DNA of 64,000 nucleotides from the NCBI GenBank assembly GCA_029255685.2, contig CM055312.2:83555010-83619009 (forward strand). The letters are read 5' to 3'. Source of the stretch: Silene conica (taxonomy: Eukaryota; Streptophyta; Magnoliopsida; Caryophyllales; Caryophyllaceae). The translations under genes were made by a program, and so were the position numbers. The notes below the pieces were generated by a model. The model was not told the origin of the DNA. It worked only from the letters and a program-made list of their open reading frames with translations, and searched no databases. This document shows positions 1 to 11,253 of this stretch, one piece after another. The stretch's first letter is position 1, and each line of letters begins with the position of its first letter.

Positions 1-906
1 TGTTCTTTTTCTTCATTTTTCTTTTTTTTCGATTGTTATTTGGATTAGATCATGTCACAATCGGATTAAATTTGTAGGATGTTCAATGATTAATGACGGA
101 GTTACTCTTCTAACTAAAGAAGATACTATTTAAAATGACTGTTGTTTGGTCATTAATTTGTTTGATTGGTCATTAGAATATGTTGTTATAAGTGTTGCCT
201 CATTTGGTAATGTGTTGGATAGAACTAAATACAATGAAACAGTGTCCCATTTCCGTCTTCATTTATTGAATCCGAATTAGGCAGAATTCAAACCTATTAA
301 TTCAGTAATCTTCAATTAACCACAAGATTCTATGTTTACTAATCGTGTGAATGATGTTAATACTACTTTTCTGAACAACGATGGGAATTGAATTGAATCG
401 AACCGAACCGAACGGAACTGAATAAACAAGTGAAGATATTAAATTAGAGTTTGTTTAAACCGTCTTCTTTTGTTCTTTTTCATCATTTTTCTTTTTTTTC
501 GATTGTTATTTGGATTAGATCATGTCACAATAGGATTAGATTTGTAGGAAGTTCAATGATTAATGACGGAGTTACTCTTCTGACTAAAGAAGATACTATT
601 TAAATTGACTGTTGTTTGGTCATTAATTTGTTTGGTTGGTCATTAGAATATGTTGTTATAAGTGTTGCCTCATTTGGTAATGTGTTGGATAGAATTAAAT
701 ACAATGAAACAGTGTCCAATTTCCGTCTTCATTTATTGAGTCCGAAATAGGCAGAATTCAAACCTATTAATTCAGTAATCTTCAATTAGCCACAAGATCC
801 TATGTTTACTAATCGTGTGAATGATGTTAATACTACTTTTCTGAACAACGATGAGAATTGAATTGAATCGAACCGAACCGAATGGAACTGAATAGACAAG
901 TGAAGA
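1..906. repeat. Two-copy tandem duplication, 470-bp period
   Basis: Bases 1-436 recur at 471-906 with only scattered substitutions, so the unit is 470 bp including a linker at 437-470 that is seen once. The unit begins in a T-rich tract and ends with GAACCGAACCGAA-type short repeats. No coding frame of any length is conserved between the copies. The window begins inside or at the edge of the array, so more copies may lie to the left. Confidence 0.9.
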
Positions 907-1239
907 GAAGTAGACATGATTAAGATCATCGTTGAGAGGCATATTTCTAAGATCGTGTGATGGTTGGTCTGAGGAGGTCGTCAATAGTGTTACTGGCGCA
1001 AGGTAGACGAGGGTAAGGGTGGGGGATGATAGCGACGGGTGGTGGTTGGATGGTGGTAGTTAGAGTGAGAAATGAAAACGAATAGATGAAGAATAGAGAG
1101 ATAGAATCTGAAATAAGGTCGTTAAAATGAAGGTTATTATGGTCATTTACGTCCATGAATGAGTAAAACACGTACATGGATGAACATCGCTCAAAAAATG
1201 TAATGGTAGGAACAAAAAATAGATAGTGAGTTGCATCAA
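907..1239. other. Spacer without recognisable gene
   Basis: This stretch follows the 470-bp duplication and precedes the first Harbinger MITE. A minus-strand open frame of about 120 codons crosses into the MITE but has low-complexity composition and no recognisable family. I see nothing else in it. Confidence 0.5.
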
Positions 1240-1242
1240 TAA

Positions 1243-1666
1243 GACCATCCCCAAGCAAGGTCGCCAACCGAGTCGCGACCTTGTTGGGTCGCCTTAAGTA
1301 CCTAATTAACAAGACCTTAGACGATAATTAGCTCGACCTTGAATAAGTCGAGGTCAATTGGTGACCCTCAACAAGAAGAGGTCACCATTTGGTGACCTTC
1401 CACATTCCAATACACGATTGGTTTACAAATATAACTTATTTTTAATATTTAGTAAATAATAATAATTAAAAGAGTAATAGAGAGGTTTTGTGGGGTAGAA
1501 AATGTAGAAAATGATTGAAAAGATTGGAAAGTGGAAAATTGATTGGGTTGGTGACCTAGGTCGTGACCTTCTGCTTGGGAGGGTATAAGTGGGTCAAGAT
1601 AAATGTGAGATTAAGGATTAAAATGTTGGTGACCCGATTAAGGCGACCTTCTGCTTGGGGATGCTC
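1243..1666. mobile_element. PIF/Harbinger MITE (424 bp)
   Basis: The ends are inverted copies of GACCATCCCCAAGCA (right end read on the minus strand, with one mismatch). TAA flanks both sides, at 1240-1242 and 1667-1669, which is the 3-bp target duplication of PIF/Harbinger elements. Both halves match the neighbouring 4-kb element: the left part follows its 5' end up to ACAAAT at 1425-1430, and the rest follows its 3' end. It is therefore an internal-deletion derivative of that family and carries no gene. Confidence 0.9.
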
Positions 1667-2155
1667 TAAAACCATCCCCAAGCAAGGTCACCAACCGGGT
1701 CGCGGCCTTGTTGGGTCGCCTTAATTACGTAATTAACAAGACCTTAGACGATAATTAGCTCGACCTTGAATAATTCGGGGTCAATTGGTGACCCTGAACA
1801 AGAAGAGGTCACCATTTGGTGACCTTCCACGTGGCACTACACAGTTGGCTAACAAATTAAAAAAAGAAAAGTAGAAGTCAGGGACGTCATTTCTCTGCCA
1901 TGTCACTGCCAAAGCATGCACTTTGCTTTACTTCTTTTTTCCATTTTCCAGTTGCCCTCTTTAATTTCTCATCTACTCCGTATAATTTAATCTTCTACCA
2001 AACAACAACATAATGAGTAAATGGTAAAATTAAATGCAAAACAGTAGTATAAATTGAGCAGTAATTTTTAACAAATCAGTAAAAAAAATTAATCTTCTAC
2101 CCAAAAAAATACAAACAAAAAAACACTTATAAAATTCTCAATTTTCTCATATAAT

Positions 2156-3230
2156 ATGGATCCAAACGGTTTTGATTTTTCTAATTACGCTATTAATGAT
2201 TTTTCAACCTATCAAAACACTCAAAATATTGATTTGAATCAAAGTACTTCAATTCCTACATTTACCGAACTAATTTCGGAGAACCAAAATAATCAAAGTT
2301 TTGATATTTTTGTAGAGGAACCCCTCTATATTGTGCCCAAAAATCAAAAAATTCATTAACATCTACAAAAAAATCAAGCAAATTCCAAATCGGATCCTCG
2401 AAATTGGACCGAAAAAGAGGATGAAGCACTAATGTCCGCTTGGATTTTATGTAGCTGCAACCCAATACTTGGAAAAATCAAAGAACTATCACAAGATGGA
2501 ATGACGTATTTGAGTTATATGAAAAAGCTCGTACGGAAAATCAAAATCAAAATCAAAATCAACTTGGGATTAGGAGTGTTGAAGGAATGAAGAATCGCTA
2601 TAAACATCTCAATTCCGAAGTAAGTGAATGGGTTGGTTGATATGCACAAGTTTTAAATCGATCACCGGCAAGTGGCACTAACATCGAAGACGACATAGAA
2701 TTAGCTCAAAAATTATTTCGAAAAAAAAACAGTAATAATGATTTTGCTCACTTTAATGTTTACAATAACGTTATGAGTAAAAACCGTAAGTGGGTGTTAC
2801 AAAAAAAAAAGACACTAGAAACACAACATCGGGTTCAAAAAGGTCATTATCGGAAATGGATTCTAGCCCTTCTAGTGTAAATTTCGGTACCCCGTCTAGT
2901 TTTAATGGTGGTACAAACGACCGACCCGAAGGATGGGAGGCAGCAAAGAAAAAGCAAAACGGTAAAGCACCCGTAGTCGTGGTAGAGTCTATGTTTTGTG
3001 GGGATGATAGGTCACTTATTAGCGGAAATAACGACATTAAAAAATACCAAATCGAGTTTCGGCAAAGAAGGATTGCAACAGATTTGGAAATTGAACAAAT
3101 TAGAGCACTACGGCTGAAAACGAAAATGGAGATGGAATGGCTTAATACATTGCTCTTGAGACAAAATTTAAACCCGAAAGATCAAGAGATGAAAGACAAG
3201 TTAATGGACAAATATATGTCTGATATTTAG
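2156..3230 (+). pseudogene. Harbinger ORF1 (Myb/SANT-like, NAM-associated C-terminus), broken
   Basis: In PIF/Harbinger elements ORF1 is a DNA-binding partner needed by the transposase for nuclear entry and mobilisation. The reading starts with ATG at 2156 (MDPNGFDFSNY). A Myb/trihelix-like stretch containing NWTEKEDEALMSAW begins near 2396, and the C-terminal part (2790-3230) has the RPEGWEAAKKK motif and a charged coiled region typical of the plant NAM-associated domain. The frame is broken by a TAA at 2357-2359, a frame change near 2473, a TGA at about 2638 and another frame change in an A-run near 2798-2807. The breaks are visible and the family assignment comes from motif recognition. 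Plant annotations often mislabel such genes as glutathione S-transferase T3-like. Confidence 0.82.
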
Positions 3231-3636
3231 TTTCCTAAATCTGTTTTTAATTTATGTTTTTAATCCGTTGAGAGATGTTGCAAATTTATTTCTGTATTGT
3301 CACAAGTCTTGTTATTTATGTATTGTCACAATTTATTTCTGTATTGTCACGCAATACTCTATGATGCAAATTTCACCCACTATTTTTCATTTAATGCTCA
3401 ACTTTTACATTTAATGCTCAATTTTTCATTTAATGCTCAATTTTTTTATGACTTATTTTATGATTTTATTTCTGGACAAAGAGCAATATAGCCGTTACAC
3501 CTAAATCTTATATATACCCCCTGGCCTACATTTGTTTAACATGATCACTCACACTTTCCTTCTTCAATAATTCATAAATATTATTCACATAAAAAATAAA
3601 ATAATTACAATTTATAACTCAAGATCCAATTCAGAT

Positions 3637-4941
3637 TTGTCAAACGATATTGTCGATCGAAATGGGCTTTCCGATTATGAATGGGAAGCCAAAGTCAATG
3701 AACACGATGAGGTTGTACAAAACCTTATAGACCAACGTATCAATGAACATGTCAACAGAAGAATCCGTCAACGAGTTCCTCCTCCTAGACGGCGTAGGAG
3801 AAACATCGAAAGGAATCGTGAAGAAGGTCATAATCAATTAAACAATGACTACTTTATCAATGATCCGGTCTATCCCGAAGATTTATTTCGCCGCAGATTT
3901 CGCATGCAAAAACATTTATTTATGCGTATAGTAAATGCTTTATCTACTAATCATCGCCTTTTCCAACATACACCTGGCGGGAATGGGAGACTTAGTTTCT
4001 CACCAATACAGAGGTGCACGACTGTTTTAAGAGTTCTAGCATACGGTACGTCTACTGATTCAGTAGATGAGTATTTGCGTATGAGCGAAACAGCCATAAG
4101 GGACTCTCTCAAAGCGTTCGTCGAAGGTGTAATCAACTGCTTTGGGGACGAGTATCTATGCAAACCAAACCCTCGAGATTTAGGAAGGTTACTTCATATG
4201 GGGCAAGCACGTGGATTTCCTGGTATGTTGGGTAGCATCGACTGCATGCATTGGGAGTGGAAAAAATTGTCTGACACCATGGGTGGGACAATATTCCGGG
4301 AGAAGCTCAAAACCAACTATTATTTTGGAAGCAGTTGCTTCGTACGATCTGTGGATATGGCATGCCTTCTTCGGTACACCAGGTTCGCTCAATGATATTA
4401 ATGTTCTTCAACGTTCTCCACTCTTTAATGACGTTTTAGAAAAATCTTCCCCTGCTGTTAATTTTGAGGTTAATGGTACTGAGTATAATATGGGATATTA
4501 TCTTGCCTATGGTGTATATCCTGGTTGGGCAACATTTGTTAAAACAATTAGTGCACCACAAGTTCAAAAGCACAAGTTATTTGCAGCACGACAAGAGAGT
4601 GTCGAAAAGATGTCGAACGTGCTTTTGGCGTCCTACAAGCTCGATTTGCGTTCATCAAACGTCCTTGTCTTCTTTGGGATCCAGATTGGATTGGGAAAGT
4701 TCTTATGGCTTATATTATAATGCATAATATGATAGTTGAAAATGAACGAAAAACCTATCTTAACTATGAAAACATAATCGCGGAATTCAAGGAAGATAAT
4801 CCGACTACAGCTAGTGATGACCAGTATGAATATAATCCTCTTAAAAGATCGCCTCAAGAACGATTCGTAGAAGTTCATGGTGAAATCCGTGATCGTGCTC
4901 GCCATATCACTCTGAAAAATGACCTTATTAAGCATATTTGA
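3637..4941 (+). pseudogene. PIF/Harbinger DDE transposase (HARBI1-like nuclease), frameshifted
   Basis: This encodes the cut-and-paste transposase of the surrounding element. The N-terminal part has a basic PPPRRRRRN stretch that could act as a nuclear signal. The catalytic landmarks lie in three frames: the first Asp in LGSIDCMHW (about 4225-4251), the second Asp in PGSLNDINVL (about 4382-4411) and the Glu in RKDVERAFGVL near 4606-4640. The frame changes once near 4262-4270 and back near 4600-4606. The last part (4705-4941) returns to the first frame and ends in TGA. No in-frame ATG lies near the apparent start: the frame opens with TTG at 3637 and the first Met is about 90 codons in, so the start codon also seems lost. 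All three acidic residues survive, which suggests fairly recent inactivation. Confidence 0.9.
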
Positions 4942-5278
4942 CAAAATTTCCGCAACTAGAACTAGTTTCAAATGCATTTTATTAATCCTAGTTTTTGTTG
5001 TATTTTAATATCATGTTTGCTTTAGTTATTATTATTATTGTTGTGTATGCGTTTTTTTATAATTATTGTTAGAAATCGTCTTTTTAATTTATAAAAAAAT
5101 TATTGTTGTTATTTTATAAATTTTTCCGTAATTTATAAAAAAAATTACTATTGTTATTTTATAAATTTTTCCGTAATGTACACCATAAAAATTTAATATT
5201 TAACTTATTTGAGTAGTTTTTAATTTATCAAGATTACAAATATAACTTATTTTTAATATTTAGTAAATAATAATAATA

Positions 5279-5467
5279 GTAAGTCTTGCTTGTGACGAAT
5301 ATTTTGTGAGATAAAATGGATACAAAATAAATTAGTGGAGAAAGGGGATCACATGAATAATGTCGGAGAGAGAGAAAAAAAAATGGGTATTTTGTGAGAG
5401 TAAACGGTATCCGTCACAAGCTTGCGACGGATAGTGCCGTTGCAATTCTTGCAAATAAGAATTTGTC
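5279..5467. mobile_element. 189-bp MITE nested in the Harbinger element
   Basis: TAATAATA flanks the insert at 5271-5278 and 5468-5475. The MITE at 1243-1666 preserves the unoccupied site in the same family, which confirms the boundaries. One end reads GTAAGTCTTGCTTGTGACG; the other, on the minus strand, reads GACAAATTCTTATTTGC. An inverted relative lies at 61253-61451. The 8-bp duplication and ends suggest a Mutator- or hAT-type non-autonomous element. No coding capacity. Confidence 0.85.
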
Positions 5468-5694
5468 TAATAATAATTAAGAGAGAGGTTTTGGTGGGGT
5501 AGAGAATGTAGGAAATGATTGGGAATGTTGAAAAGTGGAAAACATGATTGGGTTGGTGACCTAGGTCGTGACCTTCTGCTTGGGAGGGTAAAAGTGGGTC
5601 AAGATAAATAAGGTGAGATTAAGGGTTAATAGGTTGCTGACCCGATTAAGACGACTTTCTGCTTGGGGATGGTCTAATGGCTACTTGATAATAA

Positions 5695-6077
5695 GACCAT
5701 CCCCAAGCAGAAAGGCGCACTAATTGGGTCACTGACACTATTACCCTTGATCTCAACTTAATTATCTTGACCTACTTTCACCCTCCCAAACAAAAGGTCA
5801 CGACTTCGAGGCATCAATCCAATCATTTTCCATTTTCCATTTTCCAACATTTTCAATCATTTACTACATTCTTTACCCCACCAAATAAGGTAATAAGTCA
5901 ATAACACTTTAACACGTCAAATGTCACCAAGAAGGTCACCAAATGATTTCAGGGTCACTCGAAAACTTCAAGGTCACCAAAATTAATACAAGATCACCAA
6001 AATTAGTGCCTTAATCACGTAATTACCGTGATCCAACAAGGTCACGACCTCCTTAGCAACATTGCTTTGGGATGGTC
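5695..6077. mobile_element. PIF/Harbinger MITE (383 bp), inverted
   Basis: It begins GACCATCCCCAAGCAGAA and ends in the inverted GGGATGGTC. TAA lies on both sides, at 5692-5694 and 6078-6080. Its left end corresponds to the right end of the 4-kb element, so it lies in the opposite orientation. Only 14 bp (5678-5691) separate it from that element's target duplication. The interior repeats AAGGTCAC motifs and has no gene. Confidence 0.88.
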
Positions 6078-6080
6078 TAA

Positions 6081-6674
6081 AAGGAGAGTTATATACTTAG
6101 TTGACAGATGACACCTGCAATGTTTCAAAAGAGTTGGACATACCTCCGATGCTTCAACGTTGAAATTACAAAGCTAGTTAGCAAATGAATCACAACAAGA
6201 TTTGCATCAAGAGACGCTACTCTAGGGTTAAAAATGGTCTGCAATTTATGATAATTGTTATTAAAAACTCCAAGAAAAACAATTACAGAGTTCAAGTCCT
6301 ACAAAGACTCTTTCATCAACAAAGAAGTAAGGTGGATATATGTTAAAATTGAGAAACATGAAAGCCTGAACCTCTCTTTGGCATTATGTGTAAACCAACA
6401 ACAATCTACCAATCTATCTATCAGACTATCACTGTCTAATGTCTACCATTTCCTACAACTCTACACTTCTATCTATCACAAAAATAAAACACTAAACCTC
6501 CTACCGATGACATTAAATGTACAGCGCCGGTAATTAATCTCATCAATTAGACTTCCTCCTAACTTAATCTCAAATCTCTTATCATATTTGAATTCAACTA
6601 TTAGAAAGAAAAATAAATAAAACAAAAAGGTATAATCACCCCAGCTTTACCGTAAATCAATAAGGGGATCGCCA
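6081..6674. other. 3' flank of the PWWP gene
   Basis: This AT-rich segment probably contains the 3' untranslated region and polyadenylation region of the minus-strand gene whose stop codon lies at 6675. A plus-strand open frame at 6255-6533 has no recognisable family and lies antisense to this probable 3' region. Confidence 0.5.
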
Positions 6675-9600
6675 TCATGTGTTAGCTGCATGGTGAGTAG
6701 ATCGCGAGCCATTCAGTGCCTCGTTTATCCGACTAAACACTACCTTCAGGGGAATACAAGCCAATGTAGGAGGGCCGTTGGATGTCTGAGACATGGGTTT
6801 ACTCTTTTGAGCACCGGTTAGTGACGACAGCTTTCTCGTCTTCTTCGAGGAAGAGCCTGAGCCACGCCTCTTTTTAGACTTGGAAGATTTTCTGCAATTA
6901 AAACGAGATCGGAGTTTGTTTTTCTTCTTTTTATGTGATTTTGGTTTGACTCTGACTTTGATTTCTGTGTCTTCATAACCAAAATCACAGCTTCCATCTG
7001 GCGGATAATTGGGCGGTTCAAGATCACAATACCCGTCTTCTAAAACTTCGACTGCGAGTGGGTGACCAGTGATAGGTTTACCATTAATCTTGCTCATGAG
7101 GGAGATATAAGGAACATGTTGAGCTTGGGACCTTGAAGCTTCCACTGTGACTTCAACCTCATATAACGACTCTGCGGGGATGCTTATCGGGGAAATGTCA
7201 GCTAACTCAAAACTGGAATTAGCTGAAAAACGTGACTGATTGTATGGGAATGATCTCTGAGAAGAAGCCATAGAAGCTGGAGGCAACCGGCTGGAATTCT
7301 CATGATCGAATGAATAAGGATCGAGTTGATCATGGACATCTGTTTTCCATTTAGAAAGTGGTTTCTCACCGTTGCTCAGATGTCTTGAGTTTCTTTTCCC
7401 TTTTGACTGCCACTTAGAAGCACTTTTCTCCACATTTGTGTTGATATAACCAGCTGAGAAGTACGCAAGCCTAGGCTCATCGAGTGCTTCATGTCCAAAA
7501 GATGAAGCTTGAACTAGGATATTTGGACCAGAGTTCCCTCTAGAAGATCGACATGTTGGTGAGAAACCTAAGAAAGACAAAATGACAGATGAATATGACG
7601 GTCATTTATAGCTAAACCATAATATTTTGAAAGATAGAGAGTATCCAAAGCAGCCATATGGAACATATAATAGCTATTTGGTTGGCCATGCATGTATAAT
7701 CTAAAATTTGCGCTGAACAAGAAACAGAAACCCTAAAACAGAAGATGATGCAAACGCAAAACCGGTTCAAAAAGAGAAGTTTACAAACAAAATGCGTAAG
7801 AAACTGAGGTTCAGATAATCTTCATATACAAAATTACATCATATGAAAAGTCTCAACATCAAAGATCATTGCTTAAACCTCAACTTGTTGATCGTTGGGC
7901 TGGTACTTGCACAGGCAGGGCAGATACTACTGTATAAAGAGGAATGTTTTAATTGTTATCGATAAATCAGACTTGCAGAGCAGAATGTTCTTTTAGTTAA
8001 AGAAAATTGAGCCCGTGGATATAACGGGCAGAATAAGATGTCTCTTTAAACCCTCAACGCTTCTTATTTCATGAAATACTAGACGATCATCTCTTTTTCG
8101 GTTATGGGTCATTGCAATGGGGTAATGACAAATTGTGCTACTACAACTAGAAGGTATAACGTAAGGGTTTAAACCAAGTTCCAAGTTCCAAATTCCAAAT
8201 TCCATAAGAAAACAGCCTCATGGCTATGGGGTATGTAAACCAAAACTACACAGCAATATTTAGTTGTATACTCTCCTTATGACAATGGCTAGATCAATAA
8301 ACCACCAAAATACTATGCACTTGCAGAACAGTGCATGGAGCAATGGGCTATTAGAACTCCTTTGGACATTAGAAAAACCAAATATAGCTTAAATAAAAAC
8401 AAACTCATCTGCACATGATATAAAAAGCCAGACAGAAAACATACCAGACGCATCCCCGTCGACAAACGGGACATCAATTAATATTTCTGAAGGATCATCC
8501 TCAGTTAGAAGCCAATTAGACAGTTCAACACTCTTCATACTGCTATTTTCTTCACATTCATAGCCATCAGATACTGCATCGGATCTCTCAAACGGATTCG
8601 CAAATTCATCACAGATTATGTGGACAGGAACCATTGTTGTATTCTCCAATACCTTTGTCGCTGGCCGTCGTGGATATTCTCTTTTCAGAAGCTCGTGAAG
8701 ATGTACCACTTGAGATCTCTTTTTCTTTAACATCGACACTGAACTTCCATTCGATAAACTTCCCATAGAAACTCCATTGATACCGCACAGGTTATTAACA
8801 TATAAACTGTCTTCTGAACTTGGATTTGGCAAAGCTAAACCCGAGTCTATCGGGTCTTTCTTCTCAGAGACCATGCCCAGGTCATTTAGTCCTTTCATGC
8901 GTTTTATCCCTTCATATCCATCATCTTCCGAGTCATTAGGGGTCTTCCGCTTCCTGCCTCTATATTGCAGACCCTTAATATGAGTAGAACCATTAGTCTC
9001 TTCATATGAGATCCCAGATTGAGACAACTCCTGATTTGAATGTGAGATTTCCCCATACACACTTAATGTTTCCTCACAACATGTTCCCTCAGATGAATGT
9101 TCACTCTCAAAGGCCGGATCTTTCTCGCCATTCTGCTGTGTGACAGTGTCTGGAAAATCTTTCAACATTGATTTTTCAATTTCAAGAGCACAGACGATGG
9201 CGTTTTCTCTCCGGGGATATTTAGTAAATTTCAGAGAATTGCTAGCTGCAGAGAGACTTGCCTTTTTAATGCAGGTGTCATATTCCCCACAACGAAATGC
9301 CTTCACCGCTTTGGTTGTTTCAAGATCAAACCAATCTCTAATACACCCAAAAACAAAACAAAATAGACAAAAAAGACTTAGAGATCCAAAGAACATATAA
9401 CTAAGACACAAGCAAAACATGGCAATCCAAAATACAAATGCCAATATCTAAAACATAAAAGCAAAGATAAAAAAAAACAGTCAGATTGGGAAAAGTATAT
9501 ACATGGACACAGACATTGGATTGACAGGGTGAGAAAAAGAACTCCAAATAGATACGATGATACACTCTACAAAGAACCATCAAGGTGCTAGAGAAGTCCT

Positions 9601-10436
9601 TAGACATTGACACCACTTACCAGACAAAAAAAGGGACATCATAGCATAGTATTTTCACAGAAAGGTGAAATCCAAGTGCGGCCCTTTTTCGAATCATGTC
9701 CACATCCAAATCCCCCAAATAGAGTTCAGGGTTAGGAAGGAGCTACAGAGTCTCACGAGATTATTAAAAAGAAAGTCTCTATTCTCTTAATTCAAATCCG
9801 TTCATAAGACTAAAACCACAACTGGGTTTCAAATCCCTGGGAAGGCCATGATAGCATGTCAAACGTAACTTCAGTCTATCCAATCTTACTCTTAACAACC
9901 ATATACAGTTATCCTCCTTCCTCCAATGGCGACTTCTGAAGTAATGCAAAAAAGAAACTTGGTCTAGGGTCTAAATAACAAGACCTAGGCTTTACCAAGT
10001 CACTGATAGCCAGTGATATCCTTAACATCATTTTATCCTTCCTCTTCCTCTTCCTCTTCCTCACCCCAACCCCCAACATTCTAACCTACACACACAGAAC
10101 AAGGAATATACCCTAAAAACGGCGGATAACTCAAAATGGCAATCATTAATCCAAAATCTATAAATCAAAAGAGGGCAGTTTCACAGACCAAACATCACGA
10201 GGTTGAGAAATGCAATAAAATGAAAAAAAGATGAAAAAAGAAGAGACGTACACACTAATGTCATCACGGCCAAGAAGCTTAATAGGAGTACCAGATCTTG
10301 GAGTAACCATGTCAGTATCAGAAAGCTCTTCTGAACAAACAATTTGACCAGGCCACCATGACCCGTTTTTCCTTCGGACCCAAACCAACCCACCCACTGT
10401 AGCATGCAACACCCCGCTTGCACTACTACCCACCAT
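6675..10436 (-). CDS. PWWP-domain protein, At1g51745-like (656 aa, 3 exons)
   Basis: This is a predicted nuclear chromatin-associated protein. PWWP domains bind methylated histone tails and DNA; the molecular role of this plant subfamily is not visible from the sequence. On the minus strand the exons are 10436-10252, 9337-8445 and 7567-6675. They join with GT-AG introns to an unbroken frame of 657 codons. The start ATG at 10436 is chosen because the conserved N-terminus (LHATVGGLVWVRRKNGSWWPG) follows directly. SWWPG at residues 26-30 is the PWWP core. The first junction restores SVDWFDLE, and KAVKAFRCGEYD follows, both typical of this family. The middle region is acidic and serine-rich. A lysine/arginine cluster at about residues 570-605 is a probable nuclear localisation signal. 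A small missed exon in either intron cannot be excluded. Confidence 0.88.
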
Positions 10437-11222
10437 TTCTCTCCTACCAATATAAATGTATATATATAAATATTTCAAATTGTCACATAGCCCACCAAAT
10501 CTTAAACCCCCATATAAATTTTTCAAATTTTTGGGGGTTTTTTTAGTTCAGTTGTTGAGTCCTGTAAGCTTAAACGGACGAAAATGAGGGAAACACAGAT
10601 TCGATTTGATGATGTTTACAGTGATTTTTCAGGTTTAGGTGACAAAGGAAGGGTTTTGGCTTGTGTTTTTTTTGTGTTAAAACCCTAAAAATCCTTTCTT
10701 CTACTTTCAGTCTTTGGAGTAGAAATACATGAAGGTCGGTGGATTTATGGTTCTCATGTTCTTATGAACAATGAAATGAAATGAGAAAGTTTTGGCCTTT
10801 TAATGTTTGGATCATCCAATAAAATCTGTGAAATACAAACGTTGAAATCAGGTGAGAGAAATTGAAGGAGGAAAAGAAGAGAGATAGAAAAACTCTTATT
10901 TAGTCTTGGTTAAACTATTTTATTGAACCAACTCAGCTAAATTGTGATCTGTCCAAATGAATAGAGCTTAAATAAGTTGTGTTGAATTGAGTTGGACTAA
11001 AATCACTAAATTGATGAAAAATAAAAAAAAATTCACTAAAGTGATGAGGGTTTAAGTGAATTGAGTTAGAGCTAAAATTAAGCCCTAAAAAACATGGACA
11101 TAGTGGGTAAAGTGTTATTCTTGAAACCGTCTTAGGCTTAAGTGACTTGAATCAAAGTTGAAATTAAGTCGTAAAAAATAGGGACATAGTGGATAAAGTG
11201 GTATTCTCGTTTTTATGGTATA
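10437..11222. other. Upstream region of the PWWP gene
   Basis: This should hold the 5' untranslated region and promoter of the minus-strand PWWP gene. An alternating TA tract (about 10441-10475) lies immediately upstream of the start codon, so part of the leader may be low-complexity. Beyond about 10850 the DNA is AT-rich and repetitive (a duplicated GTGAATTGAGTTAGAGC-like motif) with no gene. Confidence 0.45.
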
Positions 11223-11253
11223 CTAGTATTTTTGCCCATGTGATGCAAGGATA
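11223..11253 (-). mobile_element. Helitron-like 3' terminus
   Basis: Read on the minus strand, a short imperfect GC hairpin (CCTTGCATCACATGGG) is followed by an AT stretch and CTAG, with T next. This is the arrangement of Helitron 3' ends inserted at A|T. The 5' TC end could not be placed, so the extent toward higher coordinates is unknown. Confidence 0.4.

Larger units (their letters stand above)
1670..5674 (+). mobile_element. 4.0-kb PIF/Harbinger transposon with both genes, now decayed
   Basis: The left end reads AACCATCCCCAAGCAAGG (first G changed to A) and the right end is the inverted CTTGGGGATGGTC. TAA at 1667-1669, shared with the preceding MITE, and TAA at 5675-5677 form the target duplication. 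Inside lie the two genes expected of an autonomous PIF/Harbinger element, in order: a Myb/trihelix plus NAM-associated ORF1 (2156-3230) and a DDE transposase (3637-4941). Both are interrupted. A second MITE is inserted near the 3' end at 5279-5467. The copy cannot be autonomous as read, although its ends look usable in trans. Confidence 0.93.

Noticed and set aside
947-1312. Minus-strand open frame of 121 codons
   Set aside because: It runs from spacer into the Harbinger MITE and shows no domain; chance frame.
6255-6533. Plus-strand open frame of 92 codons
   Set aside because: It lies in the probable 3' region of the PWWP gene, has biased composition and no recognisable family.
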